Positions 1 through 8,891 of a DNA stretch of 64,000 nt are shown here, piece after piece. Both the position numbers and the translations under genes were made by a program. This DNA is from Aureimonas populi (GTDB lineage: Bacteria > Pseudomonadota > Alphaproteobacteria > Rhizobiales > Rhizobiaceae). The notes below the pieces were generated by a model. It saw only the letters and a list, made by a program, of their open reading frames with translations. It did not search any database and was not told the origin of the DNA. The stretch spans positions 3,472,001 through 3,536,000 of the forward strand of contig NZ_CP072611.1 in the NCBI RefSeq assembly GCF_017815515.1, given 5' to 3'. Every line of letters starts with the position of its first letter. Position 1 is the stretch's first letter.

Positions 1-1351
1 GCTCGCGTTCGCTCAGGCGGACCCGGCCCGAGAAGCCGGCGCGGCTCAGCGCCGCCACGGCCGGCTCGGCCGCCGTGCCCGTCAGCCAGGAGGCAAAGCG
101 CCCAGGCTGGCGCGCGGCCACGAGAAGGTCGCCGGCAAAGCCGAGCGATTCGCGCACCGTCATCAGCCCGGAGGCTTCCACGAGGGTGCGCCCCGGCAGT
201 TCGGCGGAAAGTTCGCGGATCGCCCATCCCCCACCCGTCGGCGAGCCCCGGAAGCGCGTGTTGCGGATCGTGGTGTCGCCCGCCGTCACCACCGGCAGCA
301 CCAGCTCGATCTCGCCGGGAATCTCCACCGGCGGGATGGCGGCCAGCGTGCGGCGCACCGCCTCGGCGCGGGCGGGAAAGTCCGGCGCGGCGCCCCCCTC
401 GCCCGGCGTGGCGCCCGGCAGCGCGTCCACATCCACCTGCTCGCCCTGCAAGGAGAGCGTGAAGTGCGGAATGTCGGCGATGTCGAGCGAACCCTCCCCG
501 CTCAGCACATAGGGCCGCTCGCCGCCCCCGATCTCGGCGCGCATGGAGGTGAACTCGGCCCGGCGCGGCGTCAGCGCCAGCGCGCTGGTCAGCCGCACGG
601 GCGGCAGCGTCCCCGCCTCCTCCCCCGGCAGGGGCGAGACCAACTCGAAACCGCCGGAAAAGTCCAGCGCGCCGTCGCCCACGAGCGTCGTGCCGTCGAA
701 CATGAAGGACGCGCCGAGCGGCGCGGAGGAAAGGGTCAGCCGCAAGGGCCACTCGCCCTCCGGCGCGATGCGCCCGGAGGCCAGCGAGAAGGTGAAGGGC
801 CGCCCGTCGAGCGAAAGCGCGCCGCCCCCCGCGAAGGGGCCGCTCAGGGTCTGGGCCGAAAGCTGCGCCTCGATGCCCGCAAGCTCGCGCGTGCGCCCCG
901 TCTCCCGGTTCTGCAGGCTGACGCGCCCGTTGGTGATCTCCACATTCTCCAGGATCACGTTGGACCCCGTCGCGCCGGCGAGCGGCGGGCCGGCGGGCCG
1001 GCCATCGGCCCCCAGCTTCACGCGCAGATGCGGCGATTCCAGGCGCATCTGGAAGATGCGGATCTCGCCGGAAAGATAGGGCGCCAGCTCCGCATCCATG
1101 CGGAAGCGCTCCAGCGTCATTACCGGCTCCGCCCCGTCCGGGCCGACGACCACATCGGTGAAGGTCAGCGAGGGGAACGGCAGGAGCCGCGCCTCCGCCT
1201 CGCCCGCCACGCGCACAGGCTGGCCCAGGGCGCGGCTCGCCTCTCGCTCGAAATCCTCGCGAAAGGCCGTCCAGTCGACGAAGAGCGGGACCACGAGCGC
1301 GGCGCAGAGGAGGAGAACGACGAGACCGCCGATCGCGATGAAGATCCTCAA
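1..1351 (-). CDS. AsmA family protein, N-terminal part (3' end outside window)
   Basis: The reading frame is open from position 1351 to the window edge, about 450 codons, so the C-terminus lies outside. The start is TTG (CAA at 1349-1351), chosen because AAAGGAGG sits 8 bases upstream and because the protein then begins with one membrane segment (about residues 2-24, rich in V/L/A) ending in PLFVDW. After it come the basic and acidic stretch WTAFREDFEREAS and the R-L-L-P-F-P-S-L-T-F pattern typical of AsmA-type envelope proteins. AsmA-like proteins are anchored in the inner membrane and act in the periplasm in outer-membrane or lipid homeostasis; the exact role here is unknown. The gene is divergent from uvrD, sharing a gap of about 136 bases. 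The family call rests on the anchor and the repeated short beta-strand character, not on a search. Confidence 0.75.
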   Translation of the reverse strand, partial: MRIFIAIGGLVVLLLCAALVVPLFVDWTAFREDFEREASRALGQPVRVAGEAEARLLPFPSLTFTDVVVGPDGAEPVMTLERFRMDAELAPYLSGEIRIFQMRLESPHLRVKLGADGRPAGPPLAGATGSNVILENVEITNGRVSLQNRETGRTRELAGIEAQLSAQTLSGPFAGGGALSLDGRPFTFSLASGRIAPEGEWPLRLTLSSAPLGASFMFDGTTLVGDGALDFSGGFELVSPLPGEEAGTLPPVRLTSALALTPRRAEFTSMRAEIGGGERPYVLSGEGSLDIADIPHFTLSLQGEQVDVDALPGATPGEGGAAPDFPARAEAVRRTLAAIPPVEIPGEIELVLPVVTAGDTTIRNTRFRGSPTGGGWAIRELSAELPGRTLVEASGLMTVRESLGFAGDLLVAARQPGRFASWLTGTAAEPAVAALSRAGFSGRVRLSERE

Positions 1352-1487
1352 CCGGCCGCCTCCTTTCCCTTGAGCGTTCGATGGAGGTTAGGCCAGAACC
1401 CTTGAGCTTTGTCGAGCCTTCCGGCGACACGAAACGTGGCGGGCGTTCCACTAGTGTTCCTGGCCGAATGGCTTAAATAGGGACGCG

Positions 1488-4211
1488 ATGAGCGACTCTC
1501 CGAACAGCCCACCCGCGAAAGGCCTCTCCATCTCGCAGCGCGCCATGGCCGCGCGCGGGCCGGCGGCCGGCGCCGCGCCGGACTATCTGGCGGGGCTGAA
1601 CCCCGAGCAGCGCCTGGCGGTGGAAACCACCGAGGGGCCGGTGCTGGTGCTGGCCGGCGCGGGCACGGGCAAGACGCGCGTCCTGACGACGCGCATCGCG
1701 CATATCCTGGCCACGGGGCGTGCCTATCCCTCTCAGATTCTCGCCGTCACCTTCACCAACAAGGCCGCGCGCGAGATGAAGACGCGCATCGGCCTTCTGG
1801 TCGGCGAGGCGGTGGAGGGGATGCCGTGGCTCGGCACCTTCCACTCCATCGGCGTGAAGATCCTGCGGCGCCACGCCGAGCTGGTGGGCCTGAAGTCGAA
1901 CTTTACCATCCTCGACACCGACGACCAGATCCGCCTCATCAAGCAATTGATCCAGGCCGAGAATCTCGACGACAAGCGCTGGCCGGCCCGCACCTTCGCC
2001 AATTTGATGGACGGCTGGAAGAACAAGGGCCTGACGCCGGAGAAGATACCGGAGGGCGATGCGCGGGCCTTCGCCAACGGGCGCGGGCGCGAGCTCTACC
2101 GCGCCTATCAGGACCGCCTCGTGCAACTCAACGCCGCCGATTTCGGCGACCTCCTCCTGCACCCCATCCGCATCCTGTCCGAGCACAAGGACATCCTGGC
2201 CGACTATCACAGGCGCTTCCGCTACATCCTGGTGGACGAGTACCAGGACACCAACGTCGCGCAATATCTCTGGCTGCGCCTGCTGGCCCAGCGCCCGAAG
2301 ACCGAGCGCAGCACCCTTCCGGGCGACACGACGCAAGGCCGAACGGCCGTCGCGCCCGATGGCACGCCCCCGCGAAGCGAGCCGCTCGGCGGCGGCGGCG
2401 GGAGCGAAGTCAACGTCTGCTGCGTGGGCGACGACGACCAGTCGATCTATGGCTGGCGCGGGGCGGAGGTGGACAACATCCTGCGCTTCGAGAAGGACTT
2501 TCCGGGGGCGGCGGTGGTGCGGCTGGAGCGCAACTACCGCTCCACCGCCCATATCCTGGGCGCCGCCGGCCATCTCATCGCGCATAACGAGGACCGGCTC
2601 GGCAAGACGCTGTTCACCGAGAAATCCGACCCCGAGGACGAGAAGGTCACCGTTACCGCCGCCTGGGATTCGGAGGAGGAGGCCAGGGCCGTCGGCGAGG
2701 AGATCGAGCAGCTCCAGCGAAAAGGCCATCTTCTCAACGATATGGCTATCCTTGTTCGCGCGTCGTTTCAAATGCGCGAGTTCGAGGACCGTTTCGTCAC
2801 GCTGGGCCTGAACTATCGTGTCATCGGCGGCCCGCGCTTCTACGAGCGGCTCGAGATCCGCGATGCGATGGCCTATCTGCGCTGCATCTGCCAGCCGGCG
2901 GACGATCTGGCCTTCGAGCGCATCGTGAACACGCCCAAGCGCGGGCTGGGCGATGCCGCGATCCGGCTTCTGCACGATTTCGCCAGGGCCAGGGGCATTC
3001 CGCTGCTGGCCGCCGCCGCCGAGCTGGTGACGACGGACGAACTGAAGCCCAAGCCCCGCGCCGCGCTGGCGGAGGTGGTGGCGAATTTCACCCGCTGGTC
3101 CGACCAGCTTTCCACCATGCGCCATACCGATCTTGCCGAGATGGTGCTGGACGAGAGCGGCTATACGGGCATGTGGCAGAACGACCGTTCGGCCGAGGCG
3201 CCGGGGCGGCTGGAGAACCTGAAGGAACTCGTCCGCTCCATGGACGAGTATGAGAGCCTGCCCTCCTTCCTGGAGCACGTGGCGCTGGTGATGGACGCGG
3301 AACATGCCGAGGAGCTGGACGCCGTGTCCATCATGACGCTGCACTCGGCCAAGGGTCTGGAATTCGAGACGGTGTTCCTGCCCGGCTGGGAGGAAGGCCT
3401 CTTCCCGCACCAGCGCTCGCTCGACGAGGGCGGCCGCTCCGGGCTGGAGGAGGAGCGCCGCCTCGCCTATGTCGGCCTCACGCGCGGCAAGAAGCGCGTG
3501 AAGCTCTGGTTCGTCTCGAACCGGCGCATTCACGGCCTCTGGCAGTCCACCATCCCCTCGCGCTTCCTGGACGAGCTGCCCGAGGAGCATGTCGATGTGA
3601 TCGAAGCCTCCTCATCCTACGGCGGCTATGGCGCGCGCGGCTTCGGCGACTATGGCGCCAGCCGCTGGGACCAGAACGCCTTCTCCGCCTCCTCCTACCA
3701 GACGCCGGGCTGGCGCAGGGCGCAGGCCGCCTCCGGCGGCGCGCACGCCAGCCACAAGGACCGCACGGTCTCCTACGACGAGAACGGCGCGACGGGGCAG
3801 AACCTTCGCGCCCGCCGCCCGGACGCCGCTTCGCGGGCCGACCGCTACATCGCGCGGGACGGGGGAGCGGCAGGCGCCGAAAGGGAGCCCACCGCCTTCG
3901 ACCGCTCGGGCTTTGCCGGCCGGCTGACGGAGCCCTTCTCCGCCAGCCACGGGCGCGGCCGCAACGAGCCGCCGCGCAAGGGGGCCGGGCTCTATTCCTC
4001 GGCGCGAAACGGCGGCCCGCGCGAAATCTCCGGCGAGCTTGTGGCCAAGTCCGTGGCGGTGGAGGAAAGTCGCTTCGGCGTGGGCGACCGGGTGTTCCAC
4101 CTGAAATTCGGCAATGGCACGGTGGCGGTGGTGGAAGGCAACAAGCTCACCGTCGATTTCGACAAGGCGGGCCAGAAGCGGGTGCTGGACGGCTTCGTCG
4201 ACGCGATTTGA
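1488..4211 (+). CDS. uvrD: ATP-dependent DNA helicase UvrD/PcrA (SF1A)
   Basis: A 907-residue superfamily 1A 3'-5' helicase that unwinds DNA in nucleotide excision and mismatch repair. Visible motifs are Walker A GAGTGKT (about 57-63), motif II VDEYQDTN (about 248-256), motif III GDDDQSIYGWRGA (about 312-324), motif IV region ERNYRST, motif V TLHSAKGLEFE and motif VI YVGLTRGKKR. A low-complexity Gly/Ala/Arg-rich linker (about 705-855) is followed by the small Tudor-like tail of PcrA/UvrD (ESRFGVGDRVFHLKFGNGTV). The protein is longer than the usual 720-860 residues because of that linker and of an unusual insert of about 30 residues between motifs II and III (about 274-306), treated separately. 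The gene stands alone on the plus strand; a convergent SDR gene begins 9 bases beyond its stop. Confidence 0.95.
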   Translation: MSDSPNSPPAKGLSISQRAMAARGPAAGAAPDYLAGLNPEQRLAVETTEGPVLVLAGAGTGKTRVLTTRIAHILATGRAYPSQILAVTFTNKAAREMKTRIGLLVGEAVEGMPWLGTFHSIGVKILRRHAELVGLKSNFTILDTDDQIRLIKQLIQAENLDDKRWPARTFANLMDGWKNKGLTPEKIPEGDARAFANGRGRELYRAYQDRLVQLNAADFGDLLLHPIRILSEHKDILADYHRRFRYILVDEYQDTNVAQYLWLRLLAQRPKTERSTLPGDTTQGRTAVAPDGTPPRSEPLGGGGGSEVNVCCVGDDDQSIYGWRGAEVDNILRFEKDFPGAAVVRLERNYRSTAHILGAAGHLIAHNEDRLGKTLFTEKSDPEDEKVTVTAAWDSEEEARAVGEEIEQLQRKGHLLNDMAILVRASFQMREFEDRFVTLGLNYRVIGGPRFYERLEIRDAMAYLRCICQPADDLAFERIVNTPKRGLGDAAIRLLHDFARARGIPLLAAAAELVTTDELKPKPRAALAEVVANFTRWSDQLSTMRHTDLAEMVLDESGYTGMWQNDRSAEAPGRLENLKELVRSMDEYESLPSFLEHVALVMDAEHAEELDAVSIMTLHSAKGLEFETVFLPGWEEGLFPHQRSLDEGGRSGLEEERRLAYVGLTRGKKRVKLWFVSNRRIHGLWQSTIPSRFLDELPEEHVDVIEASSSYGGYGARGFGDYGASRWDQNAFSASSYQTPGWRRAQAASGGAHASHKDRTVSYDENGATGQNLRARRPDAASRADRYIARDGGAAGAEREPTAFDRSGFAGRLTEPFSASHGRGRNEPPRKGAGLYSSARNGGPREISGELVAKSVAVEESRFGVGDRVFHLKFGNGTVAVVEGNKLTVDFDKAGQKRVLDGFVDAI
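2321..2412. repeat. Palindrome-rich in-frame insert inside uvrD
   Basis: Between helicase motifs II and III the gene carries about 100 extra bases that keep the frame and encode a Gly/Pro/Thr-rich loop. The DNA folds back on itself. GGGCG (2321-2325) pairs with CGCCC (2353-2357), CGAC (2329-2332) with GTCG (2349-2352), and GGCCG (2337-2341) with CGGCC (2344-2348) around a two-base loop. A second dyad, CGAGCCGCTCG, follows in the glycine-rich half. Nothing comparable is expected at this point in the UvrD fold. A small mobile palindromic element tolerated in a surface loop is my inference. Confidence 0.5.
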
Positions 4212-4220
4212 GCGCGTCGG

Positions 4221-5258
4221 CTAGAGGATGCCGGTCGCCAGGAACCTGTCTTCCGCCGCATAGTCGAACAGCTCGTAGGGATAGCTGGCGAGAACGGGAA
4301 AGCGCTTCCGCCAGTTTTCGCCGCCCTCCTCCATGAGCCAGTCGCACACAGCGTGAACCGACTCGCGGTAGCCCATGGCCGGCCGGTATCCGACGGCTTG
4401 CGCTGCCTCGGTGCTGAGCGTGAACGGAGCCGGAACCGACCACGGGCTCCGCCCGACCCCGGATTGCGTGGTCTGCGGCGGCCCGTCGAAGAGGCGGATT
4501 TCGCCCTCATATCCCAGACGGCTCGCAATCGCCGCGCCGATCTCGGCCACCGTCAGAGCCTCGGGATCGGCCGCGTTGAGGATATGCGAGCCGCCCCTAT
4601 CGAGCGCGGCCCGAACCAGCGCGGCGATGTTGGCGACAGCCGTGGTGTGGAAGCGGCTGCGGCCGCCGTGGCCGAGCGGAATGGAGGAGCGGCGATCCAG
4701 CATCCGTTTCACGAACCACCATTCGCGCGGATGGGCCGAGTACGGCCCGTGAACGGCGCCGGGCCGGACGATCGTAAGCGGCCCGCCCGCATGGTCCAGG
4801 AGCCGCCGTTCCACCGCGACCTTTCGTGTCGAATAGGTCTGCGGCCCCGGCTCTACGGTGCTTTGCGTTTCGAGGAGCGGCGCGGGAAAATCCGGAAAAC
4901 CCTTCCGCGCCGCCTCGTCCAGCGTGCGCCCGGCATCGTCGCGGTAGACGCTGCACGACGAGATGACGACGAGCGCGCCGGCATCGCCCTCGACCTCGAG
5001 GAGCTGGTCGGCATGGGACGGCGTGAAGGCGACCGTGTCGATGACGGCATCAGCCCCGCCGGCCAGCGCCCTGGCGAGCGCGCCCGGCTCATCCCGGTCC
5101 AGCATGACGAGAGCAGCACCGCGCCGTACGAGTTCTTCCGGCCGTGCCCTGCCCCCGCGAGAGGAGAGAGTGACGCGCCATCCGTGATCCAGCAGCTCGG
5201 CGGCCAGGGCCCGGCCGATCTGTCCGGTTCCGCCGATGATGAACGCATGACGGGTCAT
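4221..5258 (-). CDS. NAD-dependent epimerase/dehydratase family protein (extended SDR)
   Basis: A 345-residue extended short-chain dehydrogenase/reductase. The N-terminal Rossmann fold carries GGTGQIG (residues 9-15) for NAD(P) binding. An SSCSVY strand (about 100-105) and Y142-S-T-R-K146 supply the catalytic Ser/Tyr/Lys arrangement. IVRPGAVHGP (about 161-170) is the usual substrate-side loop of the family. The substrate cannot be told from the sequence; such proteins epimerise, dehydrate or reduce nucleotide sugars and related compounds. The ATG has a GGAGGGG ribosome site immediately upstream. It is the last gene of a minus-strand run that begins with the acyltransferase at 6993. Confidence 0.8.
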   Translation of the reverse strand: MTRHAFIIGGTGQIGRALAAELLDHGWRVTLSSRGGRARPEELVRRGAALVMLDRDEPGALARALAGGADAVIDTVAFTPSHADQLLEVEGDAGALVVISSCSVYRDDAGRTLDEAARKGFPDFPAPLLETQSTVEPGPQTYSTRKVAVERRLLDHAGGPLTIVRPGAVHGPYSAHPREWWFVKRMLDRRSSIPLGHGGRSRFHTTAVANIAALVRAALDRGGSHILNAADPEALTVAEIGAAIASRLGYEGEIRLFDGPPQTTQSGVGRSPWSVPAPFTLSTEAAQAVGYRPAMGYRESVHAVCDWLMEEGGENWRKRFPVLASYPYELFDYAAEDRFLATGIL

Positions 5259-5292
5259 CGCCCCTCCTCAAGCCTTGATGGCGCCCGCCGGC

Positions 5293-5427
5293 TCAATATT
5301 GAGGCAGGGAGTTGCTGGGGCGCGTGCCCTGCTCGCGCCAGGGGTCGTCGGGCGTGATGGGCTTGTTGATCTGGGCGCAGCCGGCAAGGCCAAGCGTCAG
5401 TGCGAGGAGGGCGGCGGCGGTTTTCAT
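5293..5427 (-). CDS. Small lipoprotein (44 aa)
   Basis: A 44-codon gene beginning at the ATG at 5427, with AGGA eight bases upstream. The product is a short signal peptide (MKTAAALLALTLGLAGC) with a clean lipobox LAGC and cysteine 17 as the predicted lipidated residue, followed by only 27 residues, rich in Pro, Asp and Asn (ITPDDPWREQGTRPSN). It should be a tiny membrane-anchored lipoprotein. It lies 28 bases after the PhzF-like gene and 34 bases before the SDR gene, so it is probably co-transcribed with both. I do not recognise a family. Longer upstream starts in the same frame would overlap phzF and bury the signal peptide. Confidence 0.75.
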   Translation of the reverse strand: MKTAAALLALTLGLAGCAQINKPITPDDPWREQGTRPSNSLPQY

Positions 5428-5455
5428 GACGATGTTCCTGTTGGCCGGCATTGGA

Positions 5456-6298
5456 TCAGGCGCGCTCGCGGCTTTCCGATGGCGCGGGGGATGGAAGGCG
5501 GATGCGCCCTTCCATGTAGAGGACGCCGCGCCCGGCGACGATGACGCTCTCTTCCTCCACGCGGCAGAAGATTTCGCCGCCACGCGCCGAAAGCTGGCGT
5601 GCGATGAACTCGGCCTTGCCGAGCTTCTCCATCCACAGCGGCGCGAGAGAGCAATGCGCCGAGCCCGTGACCGGGTCCTCGTCGATGCCGAACCGGGGGG
5701 CGAAATAGCGCGACACGAAATCGACGCTTCCCTCGCCCTTCGCCGTCACCAGAACGCTGCGCCACGACAGGCGCTTGATCGCGCCGAGATCCGGAGCGAG
5801 GTCGCGCACATGGGCCTCGCTCGGCAGCACCACCATCAGCACGTCGTCGCCCGGAACCGGCACCGCCCAGTATTCGGTCGGCTCGACGCCGAGAGCGGCG
5901 GCCACGGTCGCATCCGGCGCGACCGGGTGGAAAAGGCGGCGCGGCAGGCGCATCTCGTAGAACGGCCCGTCGCGTCGAACGATGAGATCGCCGGAATATT
6001 TCGTGGCGAAGGTGAGCGTCGCGGCATTCACTCCCAGGCATTCGGTCAGCACCAGGGCAGTGGCCAGTGTCGCATGGCCGCACAGGGGCACCTCGGCGGC
6101 GGGCGTGAACCAGCGCAGCTCCCACCGCGCCTGCCCCGCCGGCACGAGAAACGCGGTTTCGGACAGGTTGTTCTCCAGCGCGATGGCCCGCATCGCCTCG
6201 TCCGGCAACCAGGCTTCCAGCGGCACCACGGCGGCGGGATTGCCGCCGAAGAGCGTGGAGGTGAAAGCGTCGGCCTGGTAGATCGGCACGGTCGTCAT
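5456..6298 (-). CDS. PhzF family phenazine-biosynthesis-like isomerase
   Basis: A 280-residue member of the PhzF/diaminopimelate-epimerase-like fold. Typical landmarks are [19 protein letters not shown] residues (11-25), NNLSETAF with the conserved acid Glu47 that acts as general base in PhzF, and PLCGHATLA. The C-terminal signature [14 protein letters not shown] is also present. The family isomerises small carboxylic acids without cofactor; the physiological substrate of stand-alone copies is generally unknown and there are no phenazine genes nearby. The ATG overlaps the stop of the preceding acyltransferase gene in an ATGA motif, so the two are translationally coupled. Confidence 0.88.
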   Translation of the reverse strand: MTTVPIYQADAFTSTLFGGNPAAVVPLEAWLPDEAMRAIALENNLSETAFLVPAGQARWELRWFTPAAEVPLCGHATLATALVLTECLGVNAATLTFATKYSGDLIVRRDGPFYEMRLPRRLFHPVAPDATVAAALGVEPTEYWAVPVPGDDVLMVVLPSEAHVRDLAPDLGAIKRLSWRSVLVTAKGEGSVDFVSRYFAPRFGIDEDPVTGSAHCSLAPLWMEKLGKAEFIARQLSARGGEIFCRVEEESVIVAGRGVLYMEGRIRLPSPAPSESRERA

Positions 6299-6993
6299 GG
6301 GGATGCCTTTTCGGCTTGCGGTGTGAGGAAGGCAGAGATGCGCCCTTCCCACCTGTCGAGAAAGTCTTCGGCGCCCAGAGCCTGCATGTCCGGTATGGCC
6401 TCGAACAGTGCCTCGCGCGGCCAGTCCCACCAGCAGAGCGCCTCCAGCCGCGCGGCCACCGCCGGCGTGAACCGGGGCCGCAGCGCCCGCGCGGGCACGC
6501 CGGCGGCGATCGTATAGGCCGGCACGTCCTTCGTTACCACCGCGCCGGCGCCGACCACCGCCCCGTTGCCCACCGTGACGCCGGGCATGATGACCGCGCC
6601 ATGGCCGATCCACACATCGTGGCCGATCGTCACGCGCGCCGCCCGCCGCCGCTCCCGCACCGCGCCGTCGACGCCCAGGAAGCGGAAATACTCGTTCGGC
6701 CGGTAGCTGATCTTGTGGGTGCTCACGCGCTCCATCGGGTGGTCGAGCGCGTTGATCCGCACATTGGCCGCGATGGAGCAGAACTTGCCGATCGTTGCGT
6801 AGGCGGCCTCCCCGCCCCGCTCGAAATAGGAATAGTCGCCGATCTCGCACTCGCGCAGCGCCACGGCGCGGCCGATCTGGCAGAAGCGGCCGAGCCGCGT
6901 CTCCTTGCATTCGGCGCTCGGATGGACGCGCGGCTCGTCCTCGCGCCAGCGCAGATCCTCGCCCGCCGGCGTCCTGTAGTCGCGTTCGTTCAA
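6295..6993 (-). CDS. Hexapeptide-repeat acyltransferase (LbH fold)
   Basis: About 232 residues if translation starts at the TTG at 6993, which has AAGG ten bases upstream. A longer open frame exists to 7188, but it would run 119 bases into the divergent SCO1 gene and adds low-quality sequence, so I reject it. The body is a left-handed beta-helix with hexad repeats ([62 protein letters not shown]), the catalytic-type NALDHP loop, and the closing [18 protein letters not shown]. It resembles the xenobiotic/chloramphenicol acetyltransferase group, including copies linked to phosphonate metabolism; the acceptor is unknown. It is the first gene of the minus-strand set ending with the SDR. Confidence 0.8.
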   Translation of the reverse strand: MNERDYRTPAGEDLRWREDEPRVHPSAECKETRLGRFCQIGRAVALRECEIGDYSYFERGGEAAYATIGKFCSIAANVRINALDHPMERVSTHKISYRPNEYFRFLGVDGAVRERRRAARVTIGHDVWIGHGAVIMPGVTVGNGAVVGAGAVVTKDVPAYTIAAGVPARALRPRFTPAVAARLEALCWWDWPREALFEAIPDMQALGAEDFLDRWEGRISAFLTPQAEKASP

Positions 6994-7069
6994 CAGATTG
7001 ATACCTTGCCCATCCTTTGCCCCGCCGCTTCGATATTGTATCGGCTTGGGCGAACAGGAGAAGCCTCGA

Positions 7070-7699
7070 ATGTCAGATACCGGCACCCCCAGCCCGCGCG
7101 GGCGCCTGCCGCTCGTGCGGATCGGCCTCTGGACGCTGGTCGCCGTTGCGGCCCTCGTGCTCGTCTTCGTCTGGGCGCTCGGCTTCAACCGGACCAGCGG
7201 CTACGAGAGCACGGCGACCGAGCCCTACGGCACGCCCTTCTCACTGGTGGACCAGAACGGCGAGCCCGTGACCGAGGCATCGCTGCGCGGCGAGCCGACG
7301 GCGATCTTCTTCGGCTTCACGCACTGCCCGGACGTGTGTCCCACCACGCTCTACGAGCTGGCCGGCCACAAGCAGGCGCTGGACGAGCGCGGCGAGGCGC
7401 TGCGCGTCGTCTTCGTCACCGTCGACCCGGAGCGCGACACGCCCGATATCCTCGCCCAGTATGTCGGCTCGCTGGGCGTGGATGTCACCGCCCTCACGGG
7501 CGAGCCGCAGGCCGTGCGCCAGATGCTGGACGGCTGGGGCATCCATTACAGCCGAGTCGGCGAGGGCGAGAGCTACACGATGGACCACACCGCCTCGGTG
7601 ATCCTGCTCGGCTCGGCCGGCCAGTTCGTCGGCACCATCGCCTATGGCGAGAACCCGGATACGGCGCGCGAGAAGCTGCAACGCCTTGCCACGCTCTAG
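7070..7699 (+). CDS. SCO1/SenC family copper chaperone
   Basis: A 209-residue membrane-anchored thioredoxin-fold protein that delivers copper to the CuA site of cytochrome c oxidase. An N-terminal membrane segment (about 17-37) is followed by the soluble domain with the metal motif C86-P-D-V-C90 in [11 protein letters not shown] and the distal ligand His173 in [19 protein letters not shown] is also characteristic. The start at 7070 has AGGAG nine bases upstream; an upstream in-frame ATG at 6998 lacks a site and would add a non-membrane leader. The gene is divergent from the acyltransferase. No cytochrome oxidase gene lies in the window, so its partner is encoded elsewhere. Confidence 0.92.
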   Translation: MSDTGTPSPRGRLPLVRIGLWTLVAVAALVLVFVWALGFNRTSGYESTATEPYGTPFSLVDQNGEPVTEASLRGEPTAIFFGFTHCPDVCPTTLYELAGHKQALDERGEALRVVFVTVDPERDTPDILAQYVGSLGVDVTALTGEPQAVRQMLDGWGIHYSRVGEGESYTMDHTASVILLGSAGQFVGTIAYGENPDTAREKLQRLATL

Positions 7700-7804
7700 A
7701 GCCATTCCAGCGAAAGTGGGAACCAGTTTTGCGTCCGGAATGGCGTAAAAACAAAGAGATAGAGCATTGGAGGTGATCTCGTTGTCACCGGAAATGCTCT
7801 AGAG
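7694..7804. repeat. Rhizobial intergenic palindromic mosaic element
   Basis: The gap between sco1 and prmA consists of two perfect hairpins. GCCATTCC (7701-7708) pairs with GGAATGGC (7737-7744). AGAGCATT (7761-7768) pairs with AATGCTCT (7793-7800), with an inner GGTGA/TCACC pairing (7772-7776 with 7785-7789). CTCTAGA sits at both outer edges. The linker text, with AAAGTGGGAACC and TTTTGCGTCCGGAATGG, matches my memory of a short repeat family common in Mesorhizobium and relatives (RIME-like). Only this copy was seen in the window. It may also work as a transcript end for sco1. Confidence 0.65.
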
Positions 7805-7823
7805 CCCGCAAAGGACGAGACGC

Positions 7824-8684
7824 TTGCCCCAAACCCGCTACCATGCCCGCGCGCCCAAGGCGGAGGCGTTCGCGCTCTACGAGAAGCTCGACGCCCTGTT
7901 CGGCGGGGAGGGCGTGCCGCTCGCCATCGTGGAAATCGACGAGGCGAGCGGCGAGCAGGAAGTCTCCGCCTATTTCGAGGATGCGGGGGCCTTCGGCGAC
8001 GAAGCGATCCGGCGCGCCTTCGAGGGCCATGCGGCGGAGGTGGAGACGCTGCCGGATATCGACTGGATGCAGAGCGTTCTGGCGGGGCTGAAGCCCGTGC
8101 GCGCGGGACGCTTCCTCGTGCACGGCGCGCATGACCGCGACAAGGTGCGCGCGGGCGACCTCTCCATCGAGATCGAGGCCGGCCAGGCCTTCGGCACCGG
8201 CCATCACGGCACGACGGCGGGCTGCCTGACGCTCATCGGGGATATCGTCCGCCGCCGCCGGCCGGCCAATGCGCTGGACCTTGGAACGGGCAGCGCGGTG
8301 CTGGCCATCGGCATCGCCAAGCTGGCGCGCGTGCCGGTGCTGGCGACGGATATCGACCCGGTGGCCGTCAGGGTGGCGCGGGAGAACGTGCGCGCCAACG
8401 GCGTTCACGCGCTGGTGGAAACCGCCGTCTCCACCGGCTTTCACTCAGGCGTCTTCGCCGGCACGCCGCGTTTCGAGCTGATCGTGGCCAACATCCTGGC
8501 CGGCCCGCTGATGGCGCTGGCGCCGCGGATGGCGGCGCATCTGGCGCCTGGTGGCGATCTCGTCCTGTCTGGAATCCTCGCCCGCCAGCGGCGCGGCGTG
8601 CTGGCGGCCTATCGCGCGCAAGGGCTCGTCCATCGCCGCACGCTGACGCGCGGCGAATGGGTCACGCTGCATCTCACCCGCTAG
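7824..8684 (+). CDS. prmA: Ribosomal protein L11 methyltransferase PrmA
   Basis: A 286-residue SAM-dependent methyltransferase that trimethylates lysines and the N-terminus of ribosomal protein L11. The N-terminal substrate-recognition domain (about 1-100) is followed by a class I methyltransferase with FGTGHHGTT (about 123-131), motif I DLGTGSAVLAIG (about 152-163), the acidic end ATDIDPVAV, and the post-IV motif VANILAGPL (about 221-229). The length is normal for the family. It starts with TTG, supported by AAAGGA eight bases upstream. It follows the palindromic element after sco1. Confidence 0.93.
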   Translation: MPQTRYHARAPKAEAFALYEKLDALFGGEGVPLAIVEIDEASGEQEVSAYFEDAGAFGDEAIRRAFEGHAAEVETLPDIDWMQSVLAGLKPVRAGRFLVHGAHDRDKVRAGDLSIEIEAGQAFGTGHHGTTAGCLTLIGDIVRRRRPANALDLGTGSAVLAIGIAKLARVPVLATDIDPVAVRVARENVRANGVHALVETAVSTGFHSGVFAGTPRFELIVANILAGPLMALAPRMAAHLAPGGDLVLSGILARQRRGVLAAYRAQGLVHRRTLTRGEWVTLHLTR

Positions 8685-8690
8685 GGGCTG

Positions 8691-8891
8691 TCAGAACCGC
8701 TCGGGCGCGCTTGCTTCGAAAAGCGACGCACGGGAAATGTTGAGGGCCGGCATGGAAAGCCCCTCGCCCGCGCGCGGGCGGCCGGACAGGCGAGCCGGCA
8801 GGCGACGCCCGCTGGCGCCCTCGATTCGGCGATTGGCGAGGGCCAGGCGGGCGAAGGAGAGAACGGAACGGTCGATGGGTGCGGTTTGCAT
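8691..8891 (-). CDS. Hypothetical protein (66 aa)
   Basis: A 66-codon frame on the minus strand in the gap between prmA and the aminopeptidase. Its third codon positions are strongly G/C, like the real genes around it, and it opens with ATG preceded by a weak GAGA six bases away. The predicted peptide is basic (many Arg) and has no signal peptide, membrane segment or motif I recognise. It converges on prmA with a gap of only a few bases. Two overlapping frames of similar length exist here (8674-8925 and 8681-8971), so the call is tentative. Confidence 0.42.
   Translation of the reverse strand: MQTAPIDRSVLSFARLALANRRIEGASGRRLPARLSGRPRAGEGLSMPALNISRASLFEASAPERF

Noticed and set aside
1473..3590. 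705-codon open frame antisense to uvrD
   Set aside because: It mirrors uvrD codon structure in GC-rich DNA, lacks a family pattern and the sense strand is an unmistakable helicase.
6994..7188. N-terminal extension of the hexapeptide acyltransferase
   Set aside because: It overlaps the divergent SCO1 gene by 119 bases and has no family similarity; the TTG at 6993 has a ribosome site.
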